Shown: positions 30,763-42,515 of the stretch, piece by piece
How positions within the stretch are numbered: position 1 is the first letter of the stretch
How the letters are laid out: the number at the start of each line of letters is the position of its first letter
Source: Ostrinia nubilalis
Taxonomy: Eukaryota > Arthropoda > Insecta > Lepidoptera > Crambidae
DNA: 64,000 nucleotides
Direction of reading: 5' to 3'
Assembly: GCF_963855985.1 (NCBI RefSeq)
Contig: NC_087112.1
Coordinates: 64,501-128,500, forward strand
Program-made: the position numbers and the translations under genes
The notes under the pieces: generated by a model
Database searches by the model: none
What the model was told of the DNA's origin: nothing
Seen by the model: only the letters and a program-made list of their open reading frames with translations

Positions 30763-33130
30763 TTCTGTAGAGCTGCCTGTGATTGTGAACAACGCACAGT
30801 CACGCCACAGCCTTAAACATCCGTTTTCAGGAATTTTCACAGCATGTTCCATATTATCATGTTAATTGCACAAATCATCGGTTAAGTTGTAAAACACGTG
30901 CATAAATATTAGCTATTTTACATGAGCATGAAACATTTTAAACCATACTTTAGTAGAATCCCATTGTGTTACATTAAATAAGTTTTTGAGTTGGAGCTGA
31001 CGATAAGCCATTGAGATGCCTTCAGGATCTCATCAGTACTGCAGTTCAGGTGACTCACTTTACCGTGATGTTATTATAACTTTTGGAGTTATTAATTTCG
31101 ATTCTAATTGTTACTTCAGTTTTCAAGCAAACTCGGTTCAACGTGAAGTCATTATAAGGAATGGCAGAGCTGACCAACTGTGCTGCGTTTATCACTCACT
31201 GTTTCCCGCGCAACGACCGGAAGTACAAATTTATTTGTGTGTAAGATTTCATAATAAAGCATTAGTAAAATAATTGAGGGAGTTGTCCCAAAAGTTTATT
31301 AATTATACGATCAAAACTGGGTGATCGATGCTATTGGCGTAAATCCTAAATAAATAAAGCGGTAATACGAGCACCTATCAGTACGTTCGCGCTCGAGCGG
31401 ATTGAAACAATGGCGTCCTGTCGCGTGTACACGCACGTCGACGTAGCTCCTGATTGTAAATTAATGTTTATTAATATCATCCATTAAATTTAATTGAAAA
31501 CGCAAGGCATTAAGACAAACCAAATTGACTGATCAATATTACGATATTCAATTGCTCTGTCACAGGCTTCGCTTTGAATGCTGATTAATGCTTTCGCAAA
31601 CAATAATTTCTATTAGTGGTTTCATACTATGTTAAATAAAGATCTGGATATTTTTTGCGCCATATTTTAGTATTGTCATACCTCCAACGTAATTCGTTTT
31701 TATGAAAAACAAACAAAACCTCAAACCAAAAGTGGACCAAAACAATAAAACGGCTCCAATAGAAGCATCATGCCAAATTCGAAGGAAGTAAAAGATTAGA
31801 AAATATTTGTTCGAGACGAAGTCGCGCAGATTTATGCGGCGATGGCCGGCGCCGGCGCGCCACAGTGTTGCGACGCGCGCGCTAATGCGATTACAAATAC
31901 TACAGGGCGTTGCAGACTTGCTACTTTTAGCATTCTGCGAATAGCATTTTTGAGAATGTGTCGAAGTTGCATGTTGTAGCGAATATTTACGGCCGCTTCA
32001 CAACAATTTTTTTTAATCAGTTATTAAATATTGAAGAATGTCCAAAACTTCTTATGGACATTTAAAATAAAACAGTTTTATTGGATTATTGTATTTCTAC
32101 TCCAAAATGTAATGCCAGTGTAAAATCCTAATATTAAATACTACGCCGCCGCAATATCGTTTATGCAACATCTCTAGCCAGCTCAATAATATTGTAACTT
32201 ACTTATTATCTTCTACAACATAAATTTATTGAGTACTTAATTTAGATAAATGTTTTCCTACTTCTGCATCACCATAAGTACCTACATCGCGTTTCGTTTT
32301 CTGAAAGTCGTTTATTTGCGATGACTGCGGCTGAAAGTAGCTCGTCTGCCTTGCCCCCGGGCGCACATAAAGTCTGCGATAACGTTTGAGCTTATGAGAC
32401 GTAATAACTTCTTTTGCGAGCACTCGCAGATGGTGAGACATCGCGAACATTCCTATCGGGGCCTTGTTTGTGCCGGCTTAATATCCGTCACATTTGAATA
32501 TACCAATTGAGCTATCATATTTTTCGTATATATATTTGTTACTGGCAGTTATTCTAGGCTCTATGTGTATACTTGCTTGGAATATAAATGTTTTTCAATA
32601 CCTTACAGCCGAAAGATTCGTTATGTTTTCAATCTATTTTGGCTTTAAAAAGTATTTTGGCTAAACGATTATTAATTCAATCAATGTAAAAGCTCTATCG
32701 TGAAGGTTCGAATTCAGTATTTGAAAAAAAAAAAATGCACAGACGGAGCTTTTATATTATAATGAATACCAAATTACCTACTAAAGAAGAAAATAATAAT
32801 TGGAAAGCTTCTAAACTCAATGTTAGTGTTGCGGTTTATGTAAGAGGCAGTTAAACAAAAATGTAAATGACGTCATAATTCACCAGCGCCGCGTTGTCAA
32901 TCGAATGGTTTTTGTCCGTGCGCCTGCATCGCGTAATGCGATATCACGCGACGAGCGTGTGCCCGCGCATCGATTCCCATAATCAAGAACATTGATGGAA
33001 TGTATAATAAATTACCAGTCGCAGAAATATTAAGGAGTTTTTGAAATTATTTCGAAAATATTACAGAGAGCTTTTAAGATGAAGCTTTCGGGATTACCCC
33101 GAATCTTTAATCCGATGATTGTAATCTGTG
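30763..33130. other. Non-coding stretch with GC-rich islands
   Basis: No gene recognised. 31810-31910 has GGCCGGCGCCGGCGCGCC and GACGCGCGCGC. 32860-32970 has TGACGTCA and CpG-rich DNA. 32226-32450 holds a short minus frame without recognised domain. The islands may be regulatory. Confidence 0.4.
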
Positions 33131-33458
33131 TGTACGCGCCAGCATTAAAACCTCATACATTTCAAACTCATGTCACACTATTCTATCACTCATTCTGACA
33201 GTCCTTTTTCCTATCCTCTCCCTCCCACCTTCAGTCTCGCTCTCGCATCGCAACGCGCCGCTTCGCCTACCTATCTGGGCGTTAATAATAAATAAGTATC
33301 CAAAATAAACCAATTCAAATAAACCCAAATCGCGCGCTAAACTCATCTCAATAAAATTCAAGTGTTTGTGAAAGTGAAAGAAGAACCAAGCTTGGACCGT
33401 CCTGTGGAGTCTGCTCAATCGAAGGTATCCCATCCCGTTCCTATCCCAATCTCCTACA
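33131..33458 (+). repeat. 5' LTR of BEL/Pao element
   Basis: 328 bp, TG...CA ends, matching 39322-39649 throughout by eye. CT-rich early, AATAAA-like tracts in the middle (TAATAATAAATAAG). Confidence 0.92.
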
Positions 33459-33467
33459 ACTCCTTTC

Positions 33468-33485
33468 TGGTCCTACCGAGCCGCA
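33468..33485 (+). promoter_or_regulatory. Primer-binding site of BEL/Pao element
   Basis: TGGTCCTACCGAGCCGCA begins nine bases after the 5' LTR; TGG is the complement of a tRNA CCA end. The tRNA was not identified. Confidence 0.6.
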
Positions 33486-33827
33486 TGGTTCATTTCCTAT
33501 CCTTTACACTTACAGAAAATCACAACTACACATTTTCACGCATCCGTCATTTTGACAACTCTCTAGAAAATTCTAGAAAATTCGCTCGTTTGACACATTC
33601 TTTCTGGAAAGTTCGATTCGTTTGATATTTGACACATTCTAGAAATTACTATTCGCTCAAACGTCAACTCGTTGTTTGTAAACACGTGTATTTTTAAATT
33701 CAATCTTTTAAAATTTTATTTCAATTCAATTTCAAATTCGCTTACATACGCTACGCATTTTATTTTCCTACTGGATTATAAATAAATACGCACAACTCAA
33801 CTCATTTTTTAACGCTAGCTCTCGTGC

Positions 33828-36791
33828 GTGTGTTTGCTCACCTACAATACAATGGAGGGAGTAAAACGCAAAATTAATTTGCTTGAAGCTAAAAAAGAAG
33901 CGCTTTTTCAGAGGGTTCAGGAATTATACGACCTCAGCCTAAAGGTCTCCGACCCTCAGATTGAACAAATTTTCATGTCTCGCATGCATTCGATTGAAAA
34001 AACAAGATCGGATTTTCTTGATACTATTGACGAACTTAATTTGTGTTATATGAAAAATGATGAGGAACTCAAACCTACATTTGCCGCACTCAACTCGTTT
34101 GACGATTTGTACTGTAACATCCTTTCGGTGCAAAGCTCCATCGCACAACTAAAGGCCAACACAGAGCGACGCAAACAGGATTTCGTAAAAAAATTACCGC
34201 CTTTAGAACTAGTCTCTTTCGACGGAGCCCCTTCCAAGTGGCCCGTTTTCTACCAAAATTTTAAAACGCTTATTCATGAGAACACTGGTTTGTCTCCAGG
34301 TGAAAAGGCTCAATACCTTATAGGAAAACTTTCCGGAAAAGCACTTACAATTTGCTCGGGTATTCCACCTACTGGTGAGAACTATTACATAATTTGGAAC
34401 AACCTATTAGAAAAATACCAAGACATAAGAGTACAAGCCTCTATGTATTTGGAACAGTTAATAAACTTCAAATCGCAATCTTTAGATGAATTTTTGGAAC
34501 AGTATTGCTCAGCTGAAGCTGCCTTACGACGTTTACAGATTGATGACCTTTCCGATTTCATTTTGACTCATATTGCTCTCAGTAAATTAGACAAAGACAC
34601 TCTAAATTTATTTGAACAATCCATTAAGCACGTAAAAATGCCTACGTTTAATGATCTCAAGACTTTTATAAAAGAACAGAATAAGATCCATTCTTTACGC
34701 TCATCTTTTACGCAGAATAAGCTGTACGTTAATAATAAAACGAATTTCGCATCGCAGTCTAAAAACTCGAAACCGACACAGTCGTTTGTTTCTAATACAG
34801 CTTCTGGAGTAAAACCCAATCAACATTACTTCCAATCTCAACCGAATTCGCAAGGCTCATACACTCCATCCGCTGTACGCAAGAATTGTCAACTTTGTAA
34901 GACGGAACCTGAACATGCCCTGTTCAAATGCAGTTATTTTCTCTCGAAAAATGCGCCAACTCGCCACTCTTTAGTTACTAAATGTAACTTTTGTCTCAAT
35001 TGTTTAGGCTTTCATAACATCAAAGATTGCAGATCTCAAAATCGTTGCTCAGTTTGCCAACGTAAACATCACACTCTTATTCATATAGATAATTTTAACG
35101 TGAATAGACCTATGACGTCACAACAGCTGACTTGCAGCGCGACGCTTTCGCCGACCGACGCGTCCATGTCCGCGCCCGGTCCGGTCACGCCGCCGTTGCA
35201 ATCGATGCCAACCAACAATGTATCTCTCTCTGCAGTCACGCCGTCGATCGCTGATGAATCTAGTACCACGGTCTTATTACCCACCGCGTCAGTGTATACT
35301 TATGACAATAATAAGACGTGTCAAAAATTACGCGTGTTTCTAGACACAGGTTCGATGAGCAACTTTATCACAAATAAATGTTGTGCGCGACTGAACTTAA
35401 AAGTCAATCCGCTACCTACCACTATTAAGGGCATCGGTCAGTCTGAAAGTGTGTCGCTAGGATATGTATCTTTCACAATTGCCTCACGCTTTGATCCCAG
35501 GTGTAAATACACTATTAACGCACGCGTCATTGATACAATAACCGATTATTTACCTAATGTAAAGGTTGACATAACCCAGTTATCGCATTTACAAGGTCTT
35601 CCTATGGCTGATGACAGCTTCGATATCCCTGCTGAAATCGATTGTTTGTTAGGCAATGAGATATTCCCGCTTCTTTTAGGTAGTAATAAAATAACTTCAC
35701 CGCAATCCTCTGTCATCGCCATCGAAACCACGCTCGGATATCTCGCTATGGGACGCGCTCAGTGCTACTCAGCTCATTCACGCAATGATAATAAAGCATT
35801 CTTTTGCAATGTAGACTCGCACTCATTAGAATCACTCACGCAACGCTTTTGGGAGCTTGAAAGTGTACCTACTAAGAGACACATCAGCCCTGACGACGAA
35901 ATATGTGAAAACATTTTCCAATCAACTCATTCTCGCGACGACTCTGGGACGTATACCGTTTCTTTGCCATTTAAACTCGACCCATCAGAACTCGGCGATT
36001 CTTACTTTACTGCTAGGCGTCGCTTCTATAACTTAGAGAAAAAGTTAGACTCAACTCCAGGCTTACGCACTAACTATAATGAAAATATTCAAGACTGTAT
36101 CGATCGCGGTTTTCTGTCAAAAGTCGAAAACGCATCGAATTCAGAGGAAAATACTCCAAATTATTATATACCTCATCATGCAGTATACCGACCAGATAAA
36201 CTCACTTCAAAAACTCGAGTCGTTTTAGATGCAAGTTGTAAAACAACCTCTGGAAAGTCGTTAAATGATGTTCTTTACACTGGCCCAAACTTACAAAGTA
36301 ATATTTTTGATCTTTTAATTAACTTACGCATTTTCTCAGTCGCTTTATCTGCTGATATTGAAAAGATGTATTTCTGTGTAAAGCTTGATCAAAATCACCA
36401 CCCGTTTCAACGCATATTATTTCGATTTGATCCTGAATCACCGATTGATACTTATCAATACAATAGGGTTTCTTTTGGCGTTTCTAGCTCGCCTTACCTC
36501 GCTATGCGTGTCGTTCGCCAACTCGCTGAGGACGAGCGCGCGAATTATCCTATCGCCGCGTCTGAAGCTCAATCCTGTATGTATATGGACGATTATGTCT
36601 CATCGATGGACGGGTTAGAAAAAGCTGAACAATCTTACCATCAAATGGTTAAGATGTTCATGGCCGGGGGGTTTAAAATGGTTAAGTGGATCTCGAACAA
36701 CCCTGAGCTTATAAATAAGATTCCCGATTCGCATAAAATCCACAGCTCGTCGATTTTGACACTGACTCAGAAATTACGACAAAAATCATAG
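33828..36791 (+). pseudogene. BEL/Pao gag-pol, 5' part: Gag, protease, RT
   Basis: An open frame of 987 codons. The first Met may not be the true start; a second at 33852 (MEGVKRKINLLEAKKEALFQ) begins a coiled-coil-like N-terminus and is the better candidate. Residues ~120-220 match the BEL Gag domain DUF1759 (PLELVSFDGAPSKWPVFYQN). A Cys/His-rich zinc region follows (~353-420), then protease (VFLDTGSMSNF, ~504) and RT with CMYMDDYVSS (~918). It ends at a TAG just past the RT where the frame shifts by one base. Before that point no stop interrupts it. It is classed as a pseudogene because RNase H and integrase are no longer in frame. Confidence 0.9.
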
Positions 36792-36793
36792 GC

Positions 36794-39145
36794 ATGCAGT
36801 GGCAACCTAATGATGACGTTTTTCTTTACAAAATTAACTCTACTAACTCTGACCAATGCACAAAACGCACGATTCTTTCCGCAACCGCTAGATTATTCGA
36901 CCCTTTGGGTTTGCTAGGCCCTGTGACAGCGTTTCTCAAACTTTTAATTCAAGAATGCTGGCAGCGCGAACTTGAATGGGATCAGCCAGTTCCAGACTCA
37001 ATAAAAAATAAATGGAATCGGTTTGATAGTGAGATTAACTATTTATCGCAATTAAAAATATCTCGTCATATAGGAATCACCGCGGGTTGTCACGTCACTA
37101 TCATGGGCTTCGCGGACGCCAGCGAAGTATGCTACGGAGCTGTAGTTTATGTGCGCGTGAGCTCTGATGCAGATTCACCCGGTGAAGTCTTTCTTATCGC
37201 ATCCAAATCGCGCGTCGCGCCTTTAAAGAAAATATCTCTTGCGCGGCTTGAACTGTGCGCAGCGCAGCTCTTGACAAATCTTTTATTATCGGTTCGCGAT
37301 AGTATAGAGAATCGTTATCCTGTTAACTCAATTTACGCATTTTCAGACTCGACTGTCACTCTCACGTGGATACATTCTCCCGCGTACAAATTTCACACAT
37401 TTGTTGCGAATAGAATTACTGAAATTAATTCGAAACTCAACGCAAAAATTTGGCATCATGTTAATGGAAATGAAAATCCTGCAGATGTAATATCGCGACC
37501 TGTAACTCCTAAAGCATTATTAAATCAATTAAATTGGTTTCACTCTCCTCAATGGACAGCTCAGCCAATCTCGCAATGGCCTATCGAGCCATTTCAAGTT
37601 TCATCTAACAGTGTTCGACTGGAAGAGAAAACTATCGCTCTTGTTTCAGAGACAAACTCTCAATCGAACTCTCACCCTTTCGATCGATTAATTGATCGCA
37701 TTTCCACGTACCCAAAATTATTACGCGCTACTGTGTACGTGTTACGCTTCGCTAAAATACTACGTTCAAACGGAGTGGTTACATCCTCTGATTTAGAACT
37801 CGCTGAACTCTATTTAGTACGCCATATACAGGCACTATTTTTTACTCAAGATATGCACGCAATTAAAAATAATAAACCCTTTAACAAATCGCTTCTCAAA
37901 CTTAACCCTTTCATTGACTCTGATAATATACTTCGTGTCGGAGGTCGACTCACTCACTCTCAACTCAACTATGGACAAAAGCATCCAATCATTCTATCGC
38001 CTAAACATCGCTTCACTCAACTTTTAGTTGATTACTTTCATGTATGTAATTTACATACTGGTCCTTCACTTCTACTCAGTCTGCTTAGACAGAAATTTTG
38101 GATACTTTCCGCACGTAACTTAGTACGTCAAAGAGTGCATCAATGCAATATCTGTTTTCGTTTAAACCCTAAATCTACAAACCCTCTTATGGGCGACTTG
38201 CCATCATTTCGCGTTTCAGAAGCTAAAGCCTTTGTTTATACATCGGTCGATTATGCAGGTCCCTTCTTTATTACTCACATTCGCCGCAGAGGTGTTAAAA
38301 GCCAGAAGGCTTATATTTGTTTATTTTGCTGTCTTACAACTAAGGCTCTACACATAGAGTTAGTTTCAGACTTAAGCTCTGATCTATTTCTCGCCGCTTT
38401 TCGTCGATTCATTTGTAGAAGAGGCCCCGTTTCCATGATATATAGCGACGGAGGTACTAACTTCATTGGCGCTAAACGCAAGCTTGACGAAATTTACGCT
38501 CTTTTGGAATCTGACTCTCACAAAAATTATTTAAGTTCACATTTGGCTGAACAACGCATTAAGTTTCTTCATAGTCCACCATATGGTCCGCACTTTAACG
38601 GCATCACAGAGATAAATGTTCGTTATGTAAAAACGCATCTTTATAAAGTTATTGGTCTTCAAGTGTTAACATACGAAGAGTTCAACACTGTACTTGTACA
38701 AATAGAAGGCTTATTGAATAGTAGACCATTGTGTGTTCTTAGCTCTGACCCATCTGATATATCCGCTCTCACTCCCAATCACTTTCTCAATATAACTCCA
38801 CTGAAATTCTTACCAGTAGAGGATGTCTCTGATATTTCTGACAATCGGTTAACGCGTTATCAGTTAGTCAATAAATTAGTGCAAAGCTTTTGGCGTCGCT
38901 GGAGTCAGGAGTATTTAACTTCTCTACAACGCCGTGAAAAGTGGAATACGGTGACCAAACCGATAGATGTGGGCTCTGTTGTTGTTATAAAAGATGACAA
39001 TGCGCATCCTCTTTGTTGGCCATTGGGTGTGGTTGTGGAAGTATATCCCGGAAAGGACAAAATCATTCGCACCTTAAAAATTCGCACTGCAACCGGTATT
39101 TATGTTCGGCCTGTAGTTAGAGTTTGTCCTCTTCCTTTACAGTAA
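36794..39145 (+). pseudogene. BEL/Pao pol, 3' part: RNase H, integrase, DUF5641-like end
   Basis: 783 codons open, in the -1 frame relative to the first part, beginning MQWQPNDDVFLYKIN. Correct-frame residues extend about 15 codons upstream of this Met, which places the indel close to 36755. RNase H shows GFADASEVCYGAVVY (~105). Integrase has an H2C2 zinc domain (~415-455) and a DDE core with SVDYAGPF (~485), YSDGGTNFIGA (~550) and the Glu of FNGITEINVRY (~606). The C-terminus (SFWRRWSQEYLTSLQRREKW, ~695) matches DUF5641 of BEL/Pao integrases. Stop is TAA. Confidence 0.9.
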
Positions 39146-39308
39146 CTCAAATAATGCTCTTAACTTAATTTTATTCTTTATTTATAATTTAACTCAACTT
39201 TAACGCTTATTTAACTCAAATTTAACTCGTTTAGTTCTCTCTAACGCATGTTTTTTTACGTTTTTAACTTTTTTTTACAAACGCTACTCAATCTAGAGGA
39301 AGACCTCT

Positions 39309-39321
39309 AGGCCGGGGGAGT
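39309..39321 (+). promoter_or_regulatory. Polypurine tract of BEL/Pao element
   Basis: AGGCCGGGGGAGT directly precedes the 3' LTR. Confidence 0.75.
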
Positions 39322-39649
39322 TGTACGCGCCAGCATTAAAACCTCATACATTTCAAACTCATGTCACACTATTCTATCACTCATTCTGACAGTCCTTTTT
39401 CCTATCCTCTCCCTCCCACCTTCAGTCTCGCTCTCGCATCGCAACGCGCCGCTTCGCCTACCTATCTGGGCGTTAATAATAAATAAGTATCCAAAATAAA
39501 CCAATTCAAATAAACCCAAATCGCGCGCTAAACTCATCTCAATAAAATTCAAGTGTTTGTGAAAGTGAAAGAAGAACCAAGCTTGGACCGTCCTGTGGAG
39601 TCTGCTCAATCGAAGGTATCCCATCCCGTTCCTATCCCAATCTCCTACA
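39322..39649 (+). repeat. 3' LTR of BEL/Pao element
   Basis: Matches 33131-33458 throughout by eye; followed by CTGTG. Confidence 0.92.
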
Positions 39650-39949
39650 CTGTGTGTGACGTGTGTCAAGCGTTAGCAACTGGATGCGAAACAGACATCT
39701 ACGTTTGCGCTGCCCCTTAAAGGTCTTATTTATGGTAGTGCGCCCAGGAGTACCTAAGTGATAGGAAAGTGCGGCCTATAGTTTCCTGACAGTTAAACTG
39801 GACTAGGTTAAAGACTAAGTTAAACTGGCTAGTCAGATCGGTGGCACTTGATAGATACGTAGGTTTGCTTCAAAAATTCAGTCCATTAAGTAAATAGATA
39901 ATGTTTGTCTACCCAAATTCTCTACATTTGTGTATTTCTGAGAATTGTC

Positions 39950-40095
39950 TTTCCCGAAGACTATAATCCGGGCATTTTCAAGGCGAGAGTGAATAGGCAC
40001 TTACATGGCAGATATGTACCATCCTAGACTGCATGCCACTTAACACCAGGTGCGATTGTGGTCAAATATCTGCCTTGTTATGCATAGAAAAAAAA
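39950..40095 (+). mobile_element. LINE 3' end (KARVNRHL type)
   Basis: Coding reads FKARVNRHLHGRYVPS and then stops. It is followed by a non-coding tail, CACTTAACACCAGGTGCGAT to TTGTTATGCATAG, and an A run. This is the C-terminus and 3' tail of a common lepidopteran LINE family. Pieces of the same tail occur at 58763-58933. Confidence 0.6.
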
Positions 40096-41537
40096 GTTGA
40101 AGCTTTTAGCAGGAAAATTCAGTTATTGTCTTTTTGCATAGTTTGTGGTGTTATTGTATAGTATATGTTAATTATAACAACAAAGCAGTAACACACATTC
40201 AGCGCACAATGGGCTCATTATCGGCGATCCACTCCAAGAGCGATTCATTTCGCCTGTCGCCATTATACGTGGCGGCATTACCATAACAGTGAAAGCCTCT
40301 AGCGAATGATTAGTTAATTCCCACGCCTAAGTGCTGACTCAACGGGCATTGTGCGCTGTGCGCTTACAGATTTAGCGTTTCCGACATGCTAGTTGTGGTG
40401 TGCTTTACACGATTAACAATTAAAAATCAGTTCTGCTTTGTTTTCTGTCACAAATGGTGATGCTATTAATATTAATAATTAATTATATTATTATTGTCAA
40501 AAACGAGATACAGGATAATAAAGTCAACAAAACGGCTAACACTTTTGAGGCACGTAAAACACGCTGAATCTGTAAGGTTGCAGGCTTGCAGCGCTTTGAA
40601 ACGCCTGCTGATCGTTACTTTGACGCACTACTCCAATGGATGACAAGAACTCAATTCCGGCAGAGTGACTGGCAGAGTGGCAGCTTAACAAGAAGGTATA
40701 TGTGTTTTAAAGTACCTGGATGATTTTTAACAACTTTCTACCGATAATTTATTTAAATTTCGTTTATAGAACCGTTTCATTTGAGATAATAACGGATCAA
40801 CGGTGAAGGCTCAGCGCTTAGTGGGCCACTTATTGGCATAGGAGAGCCTCGTATTACGTGAAGTTAAAATTTCAGAAAAAGTATCTATGTGATCCCCAAT
40901 TTACATTATTTTAAGAAAAATATAGTTTTCATTGATATATCAAAGTTAAAAAGCAAACTGCATGTTTGTAACCATTAAAAAACTGATTTTATAACCACTA
41001 TTTAAACTTAAGGACTTCAAAATGAACACGTGAACTGGAAAGCGTCGATAATAATATTACGGATTCGGCATCGAAATGGAGTCCGATGGAGCGCACGTCG
41101 CGGCTAACGAGCCCCGTCCCGCCTGTCCCGCTGTCCCTCTGTCCTCTGTCCCGCGGGGCCGCACTTAATTTGGACATCTCACAAATCACAATTATGCCAT
41201 CGCCGATAATTGACTGCTCGCTTTCAGGAAGGGCCCGAGCAGGTGAGGATCAGGGGCAAGGGAGGGCTGTTGCGTATAATTATAATTTATTTGGGAAAAA
41301 GGACGCCGAGGCTTCTGTTGAATTTTTCATTTTTGCTTGATTTGTGTAATTCACACACATATTTTTAAGAGTAGGTAGGTGTTTATTGAATTGTAATCAT
41401 TTTAGGAATGCAGGGACTTAGGTCGCAATAAGGTTCTAGTTTTTAAGTTCTTTGTAAGCAACAAATTATTTTTAAGGGATTATAATTTTCGACTATTTAT
41501 TTCATTCGAATAAAGTATAACAGGCTCGCGTACGTCA
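40096..41537. other. Non-coding, nothing firmly recognised
   Basis: Includes moderately GC-rich, non-repetitive patches at 40195-40400 and 41080-41280 that may be conserved non-coding DNA. The short frames there (for example 41086-41340) have no domain. Confidence 0.4.
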
Positions 41538-41620
41538 TCCGCGGCCTGACAGGCGCGTCGCTACAAAGGCCGCGGCCTGTCACAGCGCGGCGCGCGTCGC
41601 CAAAAAGGCCGCGGCCTGTA
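41538..41620. repeat. ~40-bp GC-rich tandem repeat around a 12-bp palindrome
   Basis: Three GCGGCCTG cores at about 41540, 41570 and 41610. The last two sit in the perfect palindrome AGGCCGCGGCCT. Links are CpG-rich (GCGCGGCGCGCGTCGCC). TATAAA follows at 41619, so this could be an upstream promoter block. Confidence 0.6.
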
Positions 41621-42380
41621 TAAACATCCGATTGCTAATTGCCGCGCCTCGCGCGCCGCGCGGGTCCGCTCGCTCGATTTAATTACCGGCCGCGTGGGGC
41701 CGCATACAAACGGTGGATTACGCGAAAAAACCGACCGATGCAAATGTACTGCGAACGTCCCCCAGTGCACCCGAAAATGTTAAATAAGCTTTTTTCTGTA
41801 ACATTACAATTTTCTACTGAAAGATTGAAAAAAAGTTGTCATGTTAAACCAACGTAATATTTTTCATCCATCCACAGTATCCACTTTATTGCGTACAACC
41901 TAGCCTTGTTTTAAGGCGCTAACTCCCAGCACTCGGCCCGGGGCCAGCCCTCAGGGCTGGTGAAAGGCGAGAGGAAACTCGATTGGTGCGGGGCAAAGAT
42001 TTTCCATTCCCTGACTGAAGACGAAATCTCAATTTGTATTTATTATACAGCTTACGTAATAAACGTTCCGTAAACACAATTATAATCGCTATCTCGGCGT
42101 AATTAAATAAAAATAAAGGCGAAATTAATTGTAGCGGCAAGCTCCTTTCGCTCAGCGAGACAAAGCCTTATCTCGCCCGACGAGGCTTCAAAAGAAGGCC
42201 CAATAATTACACGTCCGCGTAAGCCGGCCGCCGCGCAGCCACGCGGTATGTTCATCAATAATTACTTCTTTGGCAGTCGCTAATCTAAAATCGATCTTGG
42301 TGGAATTTAATTAGATCCAAGAATAAATATCGATGATTTATTTCGATGTTTATTATTGTTTAACATACATTTTAAGCGTG
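41621..42380. other. GC-rich then AT-rich non-coding DNA
   Basis: 41640-41730 continues CpG-rich. 41925-42010 contains GCCCGGGGCCAGCCC, and 42160-42250 GCCGGCCGCCGCGC. Overlapping open frames on both strands reflect base composition. No recognised protein. Confidence 0.35.
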
Positions 42381-42515
42381 AGCAGGCCTCCCACTAGGTG
42401 GACCGACGATCTGGTGAAGGTCGCGGGAAGTGCCTGGAAGCAAGCGGCGCAGGACCGGTCTTTGTGGAAATCCTTGGGGGAGGTCTTTTTCCAGCAGTGG
42501 ATGTCTTTCGGCTGA
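42381..42515 (+). pseudogene. C-terminal tail of an RTE-type LINE reverse transcriptase
   Basis: SRPPTRWTDDLVKVAGSAWK, then QAAQDRSLWKSLGEVFFQQW and MSFG before TGA. It differs from the 9752-9871 copy at a handful of residues. The LINE is 5'-truncated at this point; upstream sequence is unrelated. Confidence 0.75.

Larger units (their letters stand above)
33131..39649 (+). mobile_element. BEL/Pao LTR retrotransposon, young but with one pol frameshift
   Basis: Two 328-bp LTRs (33131-33458, 39322-39649) appear identical by eye. They start TGTACGCGCC and end CTCCTACA, with CTGTG directly outside both (33126-33130 and 39650-39654), a 5-bp target duplication. Between them lie a primer-binding site, one long gag-pol split by a frameshift near 36755, and a purine tract. 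The gag (DUF1759-like), protease, A17-type RT region, RNase H, integrase and DUF5641-like end are all in BEL/Pao order. Identical LTRs mean recent insertion. The frameshift makes this copy non-autonomous as sequenced, unless it is an assembly error. Confidence 0.93.

Noticed and set aside
33173..33433. Frames inside the BEL LTR (also 39364-39669)
   Set aside because: Both copies lie in LTR sequence; no domain, and each ends at LTR features.
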